A DNA stretch of 64,000 nucleotides, taken from the NCBI GenBank assembly GCA_033807695.1, contig CM066305.1:930001-994000 (forward strand). The letters are read 5' to 3'. A program made the position numbers and the translations under genes. Source of the DNA: Daedaleopsis sinensis (taxonomy: Eukaryota > Basidiomycota > Agaricomycetes > Polyporales > Polyporaceae). This document shows positions 34,335-46,612 of this stretch, one piece after another. The notes beneath the pieces were generated by a model. It saw only the letters and a list, made by a program, of their open reading frames with translations, did not search any database and was not told the DNA's origin. How positions within the stretch are numbered: position 1 is the stretch's first letter; each line of letters starts with the position of its first letter.

Positions 34335-36264
34335 GTATATTATTTCACAACGCACGGGGCGTTCGTATGTTTGGGAATATACATATCATCATCGAGAGAG
34401 AAGAATGTCCGTGTGCTCACCTTTCACGCCTTCCTGGAGCAGAGACGTCGGAGGTCTACCGTAGACATGTTGCCGAGTGAGGTCAACGTTGGGTGGACGC
34501 GTAGAGAAAACTTGTTGCGTGCGCTTATTTGAACGTAATTCTACATGGCCAAACAGAGTCAAACAATACACCAACAACGCGAAACCGAGCGCTTGATACT
34601 AGGTTCCAGCGTCTCCCTTCGAGCTCCATCATGCAAAGTAGCATGCCATGTATGTAGCACACTTCCCGGCAAGAGTGAGGGGTAGCTGGAGAGCTTGAAA
34701 AGCCCGAGTGAAGCTACTGAAAAATCTTCTTCGACAAGTAGGTGTCTTGGCCTCACAGCAACGCGAATGGTCACCGGCTTCGATCATCGTCTCGCTGGGT
34801 GGCACATCTCCAGCTGCTGGCTTGCGAGTTACGATGAATCTTCGTCTATCAAGACCTGTCAAGACTCTTCGGCTAGATGTTAAAGGCGAACGAACCTTGA
34901 CATCGCGCACAAGCTAGCGGTATGGGACATGTACATCATGGCGGCGGCAGAACCTCGATACTGGTATACAAGTGTCACTTGAAATTCCAGATGCCCTTCG
35001 TATCGACTTTCCGGACGTTGACAACATCACGACGGTCTCGCTCATATTTGGAGGACCTGTGCGGTCTACAAGAGACCATCTGAGGCAAGAGCATGGCGCA
35101 CAGATGCCTCCTCGTTGGAGGGCTGGGTCTTCGAATTAAATATCACTGCTAGTATGGAACATATGACCTACCATCATCCACAATATTGCGCGGAAGAAGC
35201 GAAGTGACCCAACGGCGAAAGCAGAGTCATGTGTGCCAGGATTGCATATGAGCCTGTCAGAACGCTGTAGGTTCGGGGATTCTGTGGCATGGGGTGTAAG
35301 TACGTTCGCAAGACGGCGCTGCGGCAGCTGCGGCTTCCAACTTCGTACCTTCTTACTTTGTCCCCGGGCCAGTAGCAGACCGACCTCCCATATGCATGAT
35401 CCGTCCGGACTGTATCCCTACTGAGTTTAACTCTCGGGAACACGGTACATGACTCATGCCCGGGCCATAAGTAAGTACCCGTAGTAAGCCTGTTCAGTAA
35501 TCTAGACTGTATAGACCCACCGTGTGTTCCGAGATGATGTCGTCTAACCTCGAAGCTAACCAGATATTCCGGCGGGACGGGGCAAATTTGTGTAAGCAGG
35601 ACAAGCCACAAGGTGACTCATGCGCCAGTCTTCTGAGTACCTTTCATGACTCGTCTACGCAGCGAAAGACGTCACCATAACACTCCCGTGCCTGGGTGCA
35701 GAAGTAAGCACTAGTATCGATCTCCCCAGGATAGGCATAGCTAGCCCAGCACGGGCCCCATCGCGATAGCCTGCGCCAGACAGACACGTCCCAGCCACAT
35801 CGCACAGTTCGCAGCGTCGAGAAGGCCCGATGGGTCGAGATATCCACCCGTCCGAGTCACTTGAACGTCGTCCGTCGCACGCCTCTCCACCTCCATCCAC
35901 GCTAACCGCGCCAGTCCCGCGGCGCATGTGCAGCCGCAGCGGAGATAAGCAGATGATAGCGCATCGAGAAACTGCAGCTGGCCATGGGGATCGAGGTTAT
36001 CCATAATCCAGATTCCAGACGGATCGAACGGCGCGGCGCCAGGAAGGTCGCAGTCGAAACCGAAAGAACCACACACGTGCACGCGTGCTCACAGCATAAC
36101 GGTCTCCAATTGAGTGACATGTACAAGCAAGCAAGAACACCTGCGATGTCGGAGACACGAGCGAGTCGGTGTCACATAAACTACCTACGAGACGAAGCAT
36201 GCTAGTTCGGGTGGGGCGGGGAGCAAGGAGAGCACGGTAGCTTCGTCGTTTGTGGAGCGAGAGG

Positions 36265-36293
36265 AGGGGGTGGGGGGGGGAGGGGGGATTGGG
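36265..36293 (+). other. G-rich run, possible G-quadruplex
   Basis: Four or more runs of three to nine guanines occur within 29 bases. The fold is predicted from composition only. Confidence 0.5.
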
Positions 36294-37048
36294 TGTGGAG
36301 TGAAGGACCACGAAGGGCGAGGAGGGAAAGCGACTAAACAGAGATGCGGATGTGTGGGGTTTTCTGGGTTTTCCGTATGTTTTTGTGCGTTTGTGAATGG
36401 GCAATGCGACAGAACAAACGTGGGTGGAACCAGAAGGGGACGAGAGAGGGAGAGGGACGTGAAACAACATTAGGGTACCGAAGCGTGAATGTACGGGTAG
36501 GTATTCTGTACACGAGGAGACCAGATACGTCGATGCGGCGTTATCAAACAGCGAGGGAAGGAAGCAGAACCGTCCAACGTGCGGGAATGCTGATATATGG
36601 CACCTTGGATCATGCATAGTGGCAGGGCTCCCCGGCGCGAGGCGAGCAGAGTCGCATAGCGTCCTCTGACTCGATCGATGCCGATAGTAGTGAGAATAGA
36701 TACGAAGTGCGATGTTGTTGAGCAGCCAGTGGGAATGAAGCGGGGCGATCCTCGAAGACGGGATGGATATGTCATGGATGACGGAAAGCCCGGTGCGAGA
36801 TGATGTGGTGATGCGAGAGACTTGATAGAAAGCGTGACTGGAGGTGCGGGGGGCTGGCGCGCAATAGAGAGTGGCGGAGGACCCACCCTGCGCTAGCGCA
36901 AGGTAGGTCGGGTGGGGGAGATGATACACCGGGGGAGGAAGGCCGGAGGCGAATTATTATAATGAATGATGGGCGGAAGCTAGCAGAAGACGGGAGACGT
37001 GCAACTATCTAAATCTCCGTTGCGAATCTAGGCGCATGTTATACAACC

Positions 37049-39511
37049 TCACGCCTTCAGCGAGGGTCGGTGATGGAGCCCAATGGGGCGGTCATAGGAT
37101 GTCGGGAACCCCATGCGGTCATAGGTAGACCACTGCGAAGGCTGGGGAGCATACTGGGCCTCAGTCCCACGGATGTCGCTGTACGGGTGTTCGTACTGAG
37201 ACTGCGAGTATGAACGCGCCCGTCCAGGCTGCTCGCCTATGGCCTGGTTGTACGTCAGGGAGTGCGAGCGAGCATGGCCATGTGCAAGCGACATCCCGTA
37301 CCCGTAGTCAAACCCGTGAACTGGGGCTTGGAAGATTGGAGGAGGAGGAAAGACGGTAGGCCGGTTGATGGGCTCCTGCCTCATCATATAGCCACCCATG
37401 GGCCACGAGGGGCGATGGACGTCCATAGCGGGCTGGTATGGGGGAGGAGGAGGGAGCGCCACCGGAACATGAGCAACGGGCTGTGGGGCAACGTATTGAC
37501 CGTGGACACGAGTAGTATCGCGGAAAATGGGCTCGTCTGCTGCAGGACTCCACTTCGCCGGCGGTGGAAGAGTACGCTCGAGAGTCTTGTAGGTCGGATC
37601 CGTGCCAGAGTTGTATGCACGGGTACTGGTGCGTCGTCGAGGCAAGTACTCCTCCCTGAGAGGCCCGTCCTCGTCGAGGTCAATCTCCAAGACGTCATCG
37701 ACGAAACTCTCGTCGAATCCAGGTCTCTCCTTCTTCTGGTCTTCCAATCCGACGAAGACAGGCTGCGGAGGAACAATGCAAGCCTCGCTCTCTTGACCGC
37801 CACAGGCGCATTCGATTGGCCGAGCGTTGACCAGCGTCTCGAGGGCCTGGCGCACGATCATTTGCGGACTGGTGGAGGGGCGCGAGATCGGCTGAGGGAA
37901 TACCGGGGACGACAGGGTCTGGTGGTACGCCATCAGGTCTGAGAGCCAGTCCGACCATTGCTGCGGAGTGATGGAGAGGTCGTATCGGAACAAATCGAGA
38001 GCGAGAGCCTCCAGACGGTTCAAAGAACGGATGGGTACGTTGGAAATGGTGTGCCTACATTAGAAATCAGTCTTGTCCAAAATAAGACACATGCGATCGA
38101 AAGCATACCAAGTTTTGTTGGAGAAGGTATGGTCGTCCAACCACTTGTTCGCCAGCATACATCCAAGGAGGATAAGACGGAATGGTGCATAAGCCTCGAT
38201 GATCTGCCTGTCCGTTCCGATATGAGCTTCCCCGAGCAACTCGGCCCGGAAACGCATCTCTTTCGTGTGCTCAAGCCTAGTGAGACCGACAGGGCCAAAG
38301 AAGACCGGAAGGCGCACGATGTACCAGAGCGCGAGGAAAATGGCCGACGGTTGCAGCAGAGTTGATAGCAGCATGGAATGAGTCGACGCCGCGAGATGAC
38401 TAGGTGGCGTGTTCGGGAAATGCTTGGCGAACGCCCTAAGCTTACTGTCAGTGCCGGTAAGACAGTGAAAGTGACTCGCTACTGACGATGGTTGCGCGTA
38501 CTCCTGCGGAAGACACATGCCGGTCGTGCAAACCTTCCAGACATAGTCGACAATCCAGTCAGCCAGCGGCGCAGCAAGCTTCTTGTACGCGGCTGTCGCG
38601 ACCGGCGTCACGGACTCGACGGCAGGAGCTGGTTGGACGACCTGTTCGGCCTGGTACGTCTGACACTGGTAACAAGATGCGTGGTAGCCATCGTGAACGG
38701 GGTAAGCGGCACCTTGAGCCAGCTCACTCCGGTGGCGAGGGACGATGGGGCCCATCGCCTCAGCAAACGCACTGTCCACGTAATCTGCAAAGGGGGTCGC
38801 TGGTCCGATGGGGCTCGAACCAGGGTCGGCACCAGCCGGCTGCTCAGGGGAGAGGTTCTCCTGTACGTCGGGGGAGTAGTCCTCCAATACAGGACTGAAT
38901 GCACCCCTCTCGTAGCGGGCGTAAGCGTCTGCGGACACTGGAGCGGAACAGGATCGGGTAATAGCCCTCGTGGGGACGTAATCCATCGGCACGTCAACAG
39001 GGCTCTCGGACGAAATACGCTCGTAGTGCTTCTTGTCGACGGGAGAGAAGTCAGGGTAAGAGTCGTCCTCACTTTGCCAGTCCTGCATGGCAGCCGGGTA
39101 GACACTCATCTCCTCGTCGGAGTCCTCGTGGGGTGGGTACATGTCGAAGGAGGTCTGGGAGACGGAGTGGATTGTACCGACGGGCGGGATGCACGCCTGC
39201 GCGAGCTGTCCTTTAATAACCGGAGCGTTTTCCGCGGCGGTCAACCCTTGGTCAAAACCCTGGTGAGCGGAGGCTTGCGTGCGGCAGTCGTCCTCCCAGA
39301 CGCGGCGGGGCTTGTTCCTCCTCCAAGAGGGGAGAGAGCTGATCCACTCCTCCCTCGACGCAAAGGACGGCGGAGGGCCCTGGGGAGGGAGGGGCAAGGA
39401 GTGGGTCAGGTGCTGAAAGACGGAAGATTTGCTATCAGGCTGGAGGGTATGATTGATCTTGATCACCGGATGAGCGGGCTGCTTGGTGAAAAAGGGCACG
39501 GGAACTGGCAT
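37049..39511 (-). CDS. Large fungal cyclin (Pho80/Pcl-like cyclin box)
   Basis: A cyclin box in the middle is recognisable: FRLILLGCMLANKWLDDHTF, NKTW spliced to HTISNVPIRSLNRLEALAL, then DLFRYDLSITPQQWSDWL. This is the pattern of fungal cyclins that pair with Pho85-type or related CDKs. An unusually long N-terminus (about 350 aa) is acidic, Pro/Ser-rich and probably disordered. The C-terminal tail is rich in P, Y and S (SYSQSQYEHPYSD), again disordered. At least three introns interrupt the box: one near 38440, one near 38080 and one near 38050-38110. The start at 39511 (MPVPVPFFTKQ) and the stop at 37049 are clear in the ORF. It is much longer than yeast Pcl proteins, so regulation through its tails is plausible. 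The CDK partner is unknown. Confidence 0.82.
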
Positions 39512-40246
39512 CGGCGAGAGAGAGAGACGGAGAGGAATGTCACAGGAGGCTGCACGACCTAGAAGGAAGGGCAGGACCTATGACGAGGGGGCCGGGGACT
39601 GCGGCGTGGATTGTATGGGCTTGAGGCCGGTCGTAAAGTAAGTCGTTAAGGGGACAGAGGGATTCGGGGGAGAGACGACGGCACTGGATGAGGGCGAAGT
39701 GGCAAACGCACAGCGAAGGCGTGCCTTTTGGTATGCTCGGCGGAGAGAAGGGGAGTGAGGCGTTGACGATGGCCGTTGCTCCCAGTGGCTCCCGACCTCG
39801 AGAATATCGCTGGCGGGGGAACTAGAACACCCTCTCCTGAGTCGACGCCGTCGCAGTCGTCAGTCGCAAGAGAAAAGAGGAACTGGAGACGAGGAACCGA
39901 CGGAGGAGGGGGGGTCGATCCTTAGGGGGGGGCCAATGTCGTCGTGGCTTAAGGTGAAAACAACCGCCCCGTCTCTTTCTGCCTCCCACCCGCTGACGTA
40001 AGGGCCCCTCCTTCCATTTGCGGCGTGTGCCCTTACAACCCCGTCGCCCGCTGCGAGCCGGTGCCCTCGGCTCAGCGCAGCCCTTCATCCGCCTCCGTGC
40101 TTGACTCGTGTCCCTCCACGCCCCCAGCGACTAGCACGCCCGACGCGCCCATTCGCGCCCATTCCTTAGCCGCCGCCTATCCACGACGCGTCGCGTCCAC
40201 CGAACCTCCATCCCCGCGTCTGCTAAGTCCACCTCACGCGGCCACC
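39512..40246. promoter_or_regulatory. Divergent promoter region, cyclin / Far11
   Basis: This 735-base shared region has a G-rich patch around 39905-39935. An open frame continues upstream of the Far11 start to 40025 but is Pro/Ser/Ala-rich leader-like sequence. The start at 40247 has a textbook context, GCCACCATGG. Confidence 0.45.
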
Positions 40247-43200
40247 ATGGTACTGCTCCAGCTGTCCTCTCTTTTCTCTGCACAGAAGGATGTTGACCCG
40301 CCCACCCCCCAGCAAGTCGGCCTCGACTCCATCACGCTCGGCCAGCTCAAGGCCATGGTCGGCTCCGCACCAAAGCCCAAGGTCTCCATTCTCCCACCCG
40401 TCCATGCTATCCGGCTAACGCACATGCGAGCAAGTAGCAGTCCTACTACGACTTCAGATACGACGACGAGGACCATGTACTCAACGAAATAGAAGAGTTC
40501 TATTCATACGTTGAAATGCCCCAGGTGGCAGAGAACCTCAAGGCTTGGGAGGGCTCCTTTCCCGGAGGTCCGTGTCTATCCTCACACAGCTGTGGGATTC
40601 CCTGACGCGTCACAGAATGGACCACCAGCTCCTTCGCACACCGCAAGGCCCATGTTGAAATCCTACTCGAAAGTTTGGAACATCGCGACGCTGAGATCCG
40701 GTTCACGAACGCCCGTCGACTGTTTTACGTTCTCCAAGGTCATTCCCATCTATCTACCATCACTACATCGCCTCACCTTGCCTTCAGGTACCTTTGCCGA
40801 GACAACCTCTCCGGAAGATCAACTTCACTGGATCATTGAGAACTGCAAGGTGATCCGCGCCGCAAACGGCCTCAGTAACATTGTTGAAGCTATAAAGATC
40901 GCGAGCTCTAAGCATGATCTCTTGTGGTACGTTTAGCGTCACGCACGTTGCTGCCTGCTCCTTACGCTCCCCACAGCAGTCTATCAGACACCGATGCCGC
41001 TCACTTCAATATCTCGCCGCAGGAGAAGGCGGACTTCATGGAGGAAGTGACTACGGAGCTATCTGTGTATCTAGGCATGCTTTATCACATGGTCGAGGTC
41101 TTCAAGGGACATGACGACTTCGCGGATGAGCTGAGTGAGCCATGCCGTCTGCCGCCGGGATACGACGCTGATCCCTTTGTGCTTGGAATAGTGAGCCTGG
41201 AGCCACCCTTGCCTGTTTATCTATTCAATGTAGTCGCTGGCCTCCGGGACAAAAGCGCCAAGGGGTATCCTGTGAAGAAAGTAGGGCTTCTCCCATGGCT
41301 CGTGATGTTATCGGACAAGTCTCATGCTCCATGGACTAGCTCTTACTGGTTCTATGGAAGACGATCCTGACGTGTTGCGGAGGTATCCGTGAACTCGCCT
41401 CCGTCAAGAAGCTAACGCGGGAGCTCGCAGGACTCTCGGCTGTACCAGACGAAGGTGGTTGTACACCTCCGTGTAGGAGTGTCGATCCTGACTATTGTAT
41501 CCAGCTGTCCCCATCAAGGCATCCCCCATTGACCTTGAGCTATTCCGGCAGGAGTTATCCGTCAAGTATCCCACTTTCAGTCCTCCGCCCGTCAAAGTCC
41601 CCGCAGCGGCTCCCGTGACGACCTCGAAGCTCTCGCAAGCTTACTCGCCCATTCCTGTACGACACCACTACGATCACGATGGCGGCGAGTCTCAACACCA
41701 GGACCAATCACATAGCGGTATGCCGCACCCCTTCGGCGCCACACAGCCTGGATCCTCCTTCCGCCCTATGGCCCAACCAGCCACGCCAGCACCCTCGCCG
41801 CCACCGTCCCCCAAACCTAAGAAGCAGCAGTTCCAGACGGACCAGAACCGGCCATTCCTCTTCCCCTTCTCGCGCAGCCGCGTGGGCTACAATGACGCCC
41901 GCCTCGTTCCATTCGCCATCGACGAGGCAGACAAGCTGTACTCGAAGCACATGTACGTCAGCCTGTCGCTCTGGCAGATGTGGAAGACTCGCGAAGAGTG
42001 CATGACCGTCGAGAGCGGCCTCGAGTACCTCCCTGGGGCCGGACGGCAATCCGAGCCCAGGGTTCCGCCAATCGTGAGCATTCCTATTGCAATGCGCTGC
42101 ACAGGAACTAACGATCCCGTCCTTGTGCTGCAGTCGCCCTCACAGGACGAGGAGGGCGGGGAGAGTTTGCCTGACGTAGCTGTCCTTGACGCTCAGATCG
42201 CCGAGGCGGAGAAAGCGATCGCGGAGGGCGAGACAACCGCGGAGAAGCGCCGGGCGATGGAACGCCGGGAAGACCTCCTCCGTCTCAAACGAGTCGAACA
42301 AATCTATGTGTGTACCCCTCGCTTGCCCCGTGGTTCAATACCGTGCCTCACAAGTGCTGCAGAGCTCCGTGCTGCCAGTCCTGTCAGGATGGGTCCTCGT
42401 GTTGCTCAAGCTGTTGCTTGCGACCGTGTCTACTGCGAATGGCGGTCCTCCCCCTCCCCCTACCGCAGGAGCGGGCTTCCCTCCTGGCGTAGTCTCGCGT
42501 GAGTACACCGCCGTGTGATATGTATGCTTTCGCGACCGCTCACCTTCCGTAGCGCTGGACCAGGCACCTCCGAAACCTGCCACGCTGGACGAGACCGATG
42601 TGACACGGCATCGTGAGATCACCTCCAAGGCCGTTTCGGCCATCCTGCTGCTCACCTTGAAGTGGTTCAAAATGTCCCGTGAGTGATCACAGCTGTACTT
42701 GCATCTGCTTCTGTGTCTCACTGACGCGTGTCCGGCCGAAAGACGTGATGAAGTTCCACCATCTCGGACAGCTGCTTTTAGATACGAACTGTCTACTATT
42801 GATCCTGAAGATTTTTGGTCTCCAGGAAGTCTCTACGGCGGTCGTGTCCAAGGCGGATGTGCCGGAGCATAAGTGAGTACACGGACCACCGTTCGCCGGT
42901 CGCGGATCGCAGCTCACCGATATCTCCCCACCGTGCTTCTGACACCAGCTTCTTCCGGTATTGCCAAACGCGGTTTGCGCGGCGGTCCGAGACCAGCGGC
43001 CTGGGCGACGAGCACATGCAGCGCGCATCGCGGCAGACGATCGTGCGGACGACCACCCTCCCGAACGGCCAGAAGCACGACGAGGAGGTCGACCTCTTGA
43101 CCGACTTCTCGTGGCGGAATTTCTTCTCCACGATCAACTTCGCCAAGATCATGCAGAAGCTGTCCAAGCACCGGTCGCATCGTATCCGCATGCTCGTCCA

Positions 43201-44565
43201 ATACAAGAGCTCGGTGAGTGCTCGCGCTCATCCGCGCCCTCTTCGGCTGGCGGATAGCACCAGCAGTGTGGTTGTGTTCTTCGGATGGCTGACCGGGCGC
43301 GTGTGCTCCCCGCACCTTAGGCGGTTCTGAAGCGGATATTGAAGGTGCAGCACCCCTTGCTGCAGCTGCATGTCCTCAAGTTGATCAAGAGCCAAGTCCC
43401 CTTCTGCGGTCGGAAATGGCGGCAGTGTGAGCTTCCTCCTCCCGTGTTCCGTCGCGCGGCGCGGCAAAGTTAAGGTTTTGACGTTGCACACACAGCGAAC
43501 ATGCAGGTCATCACGGCAATCTACCTCAACTGCAGGCCCGACCTCCGTGATGAATGGCTGACCGGCATCGAGGTCGACGACGTGTACGACGCGCAGGTCA
43601 GTCATGGGCGATCGCCTACTGAACGCGACATCCCTCTTACCTCATTTGCAGGCGCAAGAGCAGGCATTGCGCCACCTGGTCAAGTTCTGTACGTAGCCCG
43701 CTGTCCTGCCCTGCGCCGCGCCGCGCACCCCATCACGCTCGACGCTGACTTCGGCACCCAGATAACAGCAAACGGTACGGCGTGCAGGCCGCGGCGCACG
43801 CGAGCGCGCACCGGCGCGCCGCGAGCATCTCGCACCACCTCGAGGGCCTGCACCCCGGGCCGGAGCTGTCGGGCATGCTGCGCCCGGTGCAGACGCCGAA
43901 CACGGTCGACGCGGACGTGTTCCCGCCGCTGCGCGCGCAGACGACGGAGCAGTCGATCTTCCTCCCGTACGTGACGGAGGACATCGCGTTCGAGGAGGAG
44001 TACGAGGAGTACCTGCGCTGGTCCAGCGAGCACGCCGCGGGCACGGGCGGCCCCGGGGCGTCCGCGTGGGCGCGCCTGCCGGAGCTCGTGCACGACATCG
44101 CGGACGGGATCAGCGACAGCGAGAGCATCGTGAGCATCGGCGAGCTCGCCGACGAGGCGCGGCTGGACGTCGGCAAGGAGGCGCGCGACGTGCCAGACGA
44201 GAACGTAAACAACTGGGAGGTGAGCAGCTGCCGTTGTGGTGCCTGAGAGGATGGTGCTGACACTTGCTCGCACTAGCACATGAGCCCGAAGACGATGGCT
44301 GCGCTGACCAAGTCGCCTGCGCACGGCCGCCGGTCGAGCTCGGGCAGTGGCGGGCTCCGGCCGATCATGCCCTTCGAGCTGGACGAGGGCACCGCGGTCG
44401 AAGACGAGGACGAGGACGAGCTCGGGCCGATCCCGAAGGAGCACTCTGGGCCCTTCCAGTCGGGCGGCGGTGTAGACGAGGTCGAATATGCTTACGGGTG
44501 AGTGTCGTATGCTATGAGACGTTGCTACGCTAACAGCCTTGTGATACTTGTGCTGCAGTGTATGA
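40247..44565 (+). CDS. FAR11: STRIPAK complex subunit Far11 (STRIP1/2 homologue)
   Basis: The STRIPAK scaffold links PP2A and kinases and controls cell fusion and fruiting in filamentous fungi. The N-terminal N1221-like domain reads QSYYDFRYDDEDHVLNEIEE and continues through HWIIENCKVIRAANGLSNIV and YLGMLYHMVEVFKGHDDF. A P/S/Q-rich linker follows at about 41630-41840. The C-terminal DUF3402 domain opens with RPFLFPFSRSRVGYNDARLV and DEADKLYSKHMYVSLSLWQM. A conserved stretch around 43090 has KHDEEVDLLTDFSWRNFFS. The end is ambiguous: the frame stops at 44501, or an intron (donor GTGAGT near 44499) adds one residue and TGA at 44565. About fifteen short introns are present. The start ATG has an optimal Kozak context. 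Confidence 0.88.
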
Positions 44566-44829
44566 TACGCTCATTAGCTGTCTCCGACAGCCCTGGGGCC
44601 TGGCCTCTGCTGGCTTGGAGGCCTATTAGATCTTCATAGGAAATGGAATGACTTGATGCCGGAATGGAACTCCATCGTTTCCATGCGTGCTTCACAACTT
44701 CAATATGTAAAGAGCGGCATGATCCATAGCGCTGTGAGAAGCTGTATCCCGGAGAGCAACAGGAATGATCATAGCGCTACATTTCATGCGTGTAACAATA
44801 CATCGTCAAGGCACCTCGATAGCATTACA

Positions 44830-46612
44830 TCAATACATGGCCTTCGTCCTCGCCACAGCCCACGGGCTCCCTGCGGTATAGAAGTCCATCGGGTAGATCC
44901 CACCCTCTCTCGCCCTCTCTCTCACGTCTCCGCCGCCCTCCGCCATCCAGCCTGGGGCCTTGCCCACCGCGACCGCGGTCTCGTACGGGCTGAGGAGCGG
45001 CCGCGCGAACGCGTAGCCCCAGTCGATCGACAGGCGCGGGCACGACGTCTGCACGAACGCGGCGACGTGCGGATCGAAGAGCGCGAGCTTCGCGGGCGAG
45101 AGCTCGGATAGTAGGATCGGCATGTACGGGATCGGCCGCGCGGCGCCCGCGAGCTGCTGCGTGATCGCGCGGAGCTGCTTGAAGCTGCCCTGGCGGCCGA
45201 GCGTGCCGAGGATGACGGCCCACATCGGGGGCTCTGGTGAAGGCGAGGGGGATGGGGAGGGAGAGGGGGAGGGGGCGGCGTAAGCTGCGATGCTGCGCCG
45301 AGCGGACTGCACGGCTTGGTCGCGCACAGTGCGCATCTCGACGTGGTCGTACCGTTCTCGCGTGATCTTCTTGGAGTACGGGTCGTAGCGGAACGCAGGA
45401 ACGGTAGGGTTTGCGATCATGATCGACTCGAGGTGGAAGCGACCGTCTCCGAGGTAACTATGGCGGCGCGCGTCAGGCAGAAACTCTCTGGGAAGTCGGA
45501 GAAACTGCTCACAGTAGTGCGTCGACGTCGTTTAGGCGGGGCGCGGTGCATCCCAGGATCTCCCCTGGAGATAGAGGCTTGGAGCGCGGAATCGTCACGT
45601 CGTATTTGCCCGTCCACAATTGAGGCTTGCCGACAATCCCTTTAGACTCGCTCTCACCCTTAGTCGGACCTTCAAGAAGACCTGCCGGAAGCAAGGGGAC
45701 CTCGGCGTGAGGGCACTCTACTGATAGCTCGTCTTTCAAGTTTGATAGAGCCGACACAAATTGTATCGTCGATACTAGTGCCAGGCGAGTAGGTTCATGG
45801 GACAGGTTGGGGTCGAGTGCCTGAGACGGTGTTTCATCGTTGACACTCTCTTCTGCAGGAGGACCCTCTATTCGTAGATGTCCTCCGCCGTTAAGAAGGC
45901 TACCCGCTGGGATCTGTGAACGCTCCGCTTCCGAATCGAGCAGGGATTCGCGGAACTGCTGTCTATCGTTCGGGAAGTTGAGCCGTATGGTTTGTACTAG
46001 GTGCGAGGAGTCGATCGCAATTTCCACGAAGACATAGAGCGTTTTGATGGTCGTTTGGTCAATTGGAACTGTAACCTTGGCGTTAGATCATGAAGACATG
46101 TTGCGTGGCATATAGCTACGTACCCAGACAACTGTGACCATAATGGACAAGCATATCGCAACCGAGAGCAACAGCTGTGTAGTCGTCGATACAGCAGGCC
46201 CCATATGTTACATCGCCCATAATTACGGTGAGAGCGTTCGTAAACCTGATGAAAGAAATCAGTCTCAGTCCATAGAGGTTATGCCGTATTGCACGAACTG
46301 TTCAATGATATCAGCGATCGCACAAGCAAACATTTGGAGACCCTCCGGCATCTGCAGTGCAACCATCTTGGCTTGATTCTTGCGGACATGGTGGATGGTC
46401 TTGTGTATCTCGAAGGAGTAATTGGACGGCAATTGCTTGATGGCTGTATTGAGTTGAGCGTCGTTGATGATGTCTGAAGGGATCTGGTTGGCTACGACTG
46501 GCGAGTAACCTGGTTTGGATGGTGTTGCAGACTTGGTCCCCACAAACCTCTTCCGTGGTTTGGTCGCATTTTTTACCGGATGTCCCGTCGATGATCCAGC
46601 GATTTCCGCCAT
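44830..46612 (-). CDS. DPH1: Diphthamide synthase subunit Dph1
   Basis: Dph1 with Dph2 transfers the 3-amino-3-carboxypropyl group of S-adenosylmethionine to His of elongation factor 2 through a radical Fe-S mechanism. Seen in order are [106 protein letters not shown], and [17 protein letters not shown]. The three cluster-binding Cys fall in TYGACC, ILGCTAP and TSCPRLS. Two low-complexity insertions stand out: a negatively charged stretch near 45840-45900 and an SP repeat at 45229-45276. The start at 46612 (MAEIAGSST) is preferred over an in-frame ATG at 46687. It shares a promoter with the RNPS1-like gene. Confidence 0.92.
45229..45276 (-). repeat. Ser-Pro coding repeat within DPH1
   Basis: A CCCTCx-type hexamer repeat encodes about seven Ser-Pro dipeptides, then EPP. 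It interrupts the conserved domain of Dph1 just before [14 protein letters not shown], likely as a surface loop. Confidence 0.8.

Larger units (their letters stand above)
33795..37048. other. 3.25-kb gene-poor region
   Basis: No intact gene is supported. The longest frame (35997-36929, minus, 310 aa) is low-complexity and unlike any family. Scattered open pieces look protein-like but do not join: plus 34708-34917, with an arrestin-like G-x-x-V-x-x-x-L-x-L-x-R-P-V pattern, plus 34970-35130, and minus 35741-36082. A 17-base direct repeat and a G-rich run are listed separately. The right end should include the 3' end of the cyclin transcript. A decayed gene, a long noncoding transcript or a transposon relic are all possible. 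Confidence 0.45.

Noticed and set aside
35997..36929. 310-aa minus-strand ORF in the gene-poor interval
   Set aside because: Composition is low in complexity, the frame follows the purine/pyrimidine skew of the region, and there is no recognisable motif or splice-extended homologue.
38492..39562. 356-aa plus-strand ORF
   Set aside because: It is antisense to the cyclin coding sequence and arises from codon bias; it has no family features.
40025..40246. N-terminal extension of Far11
   Set aside because: It is in frame but Pro/Ser/Ala-rich, outside the conserved domain, while the ATG at 40247 has an optimal context and gives the family N-terminus.
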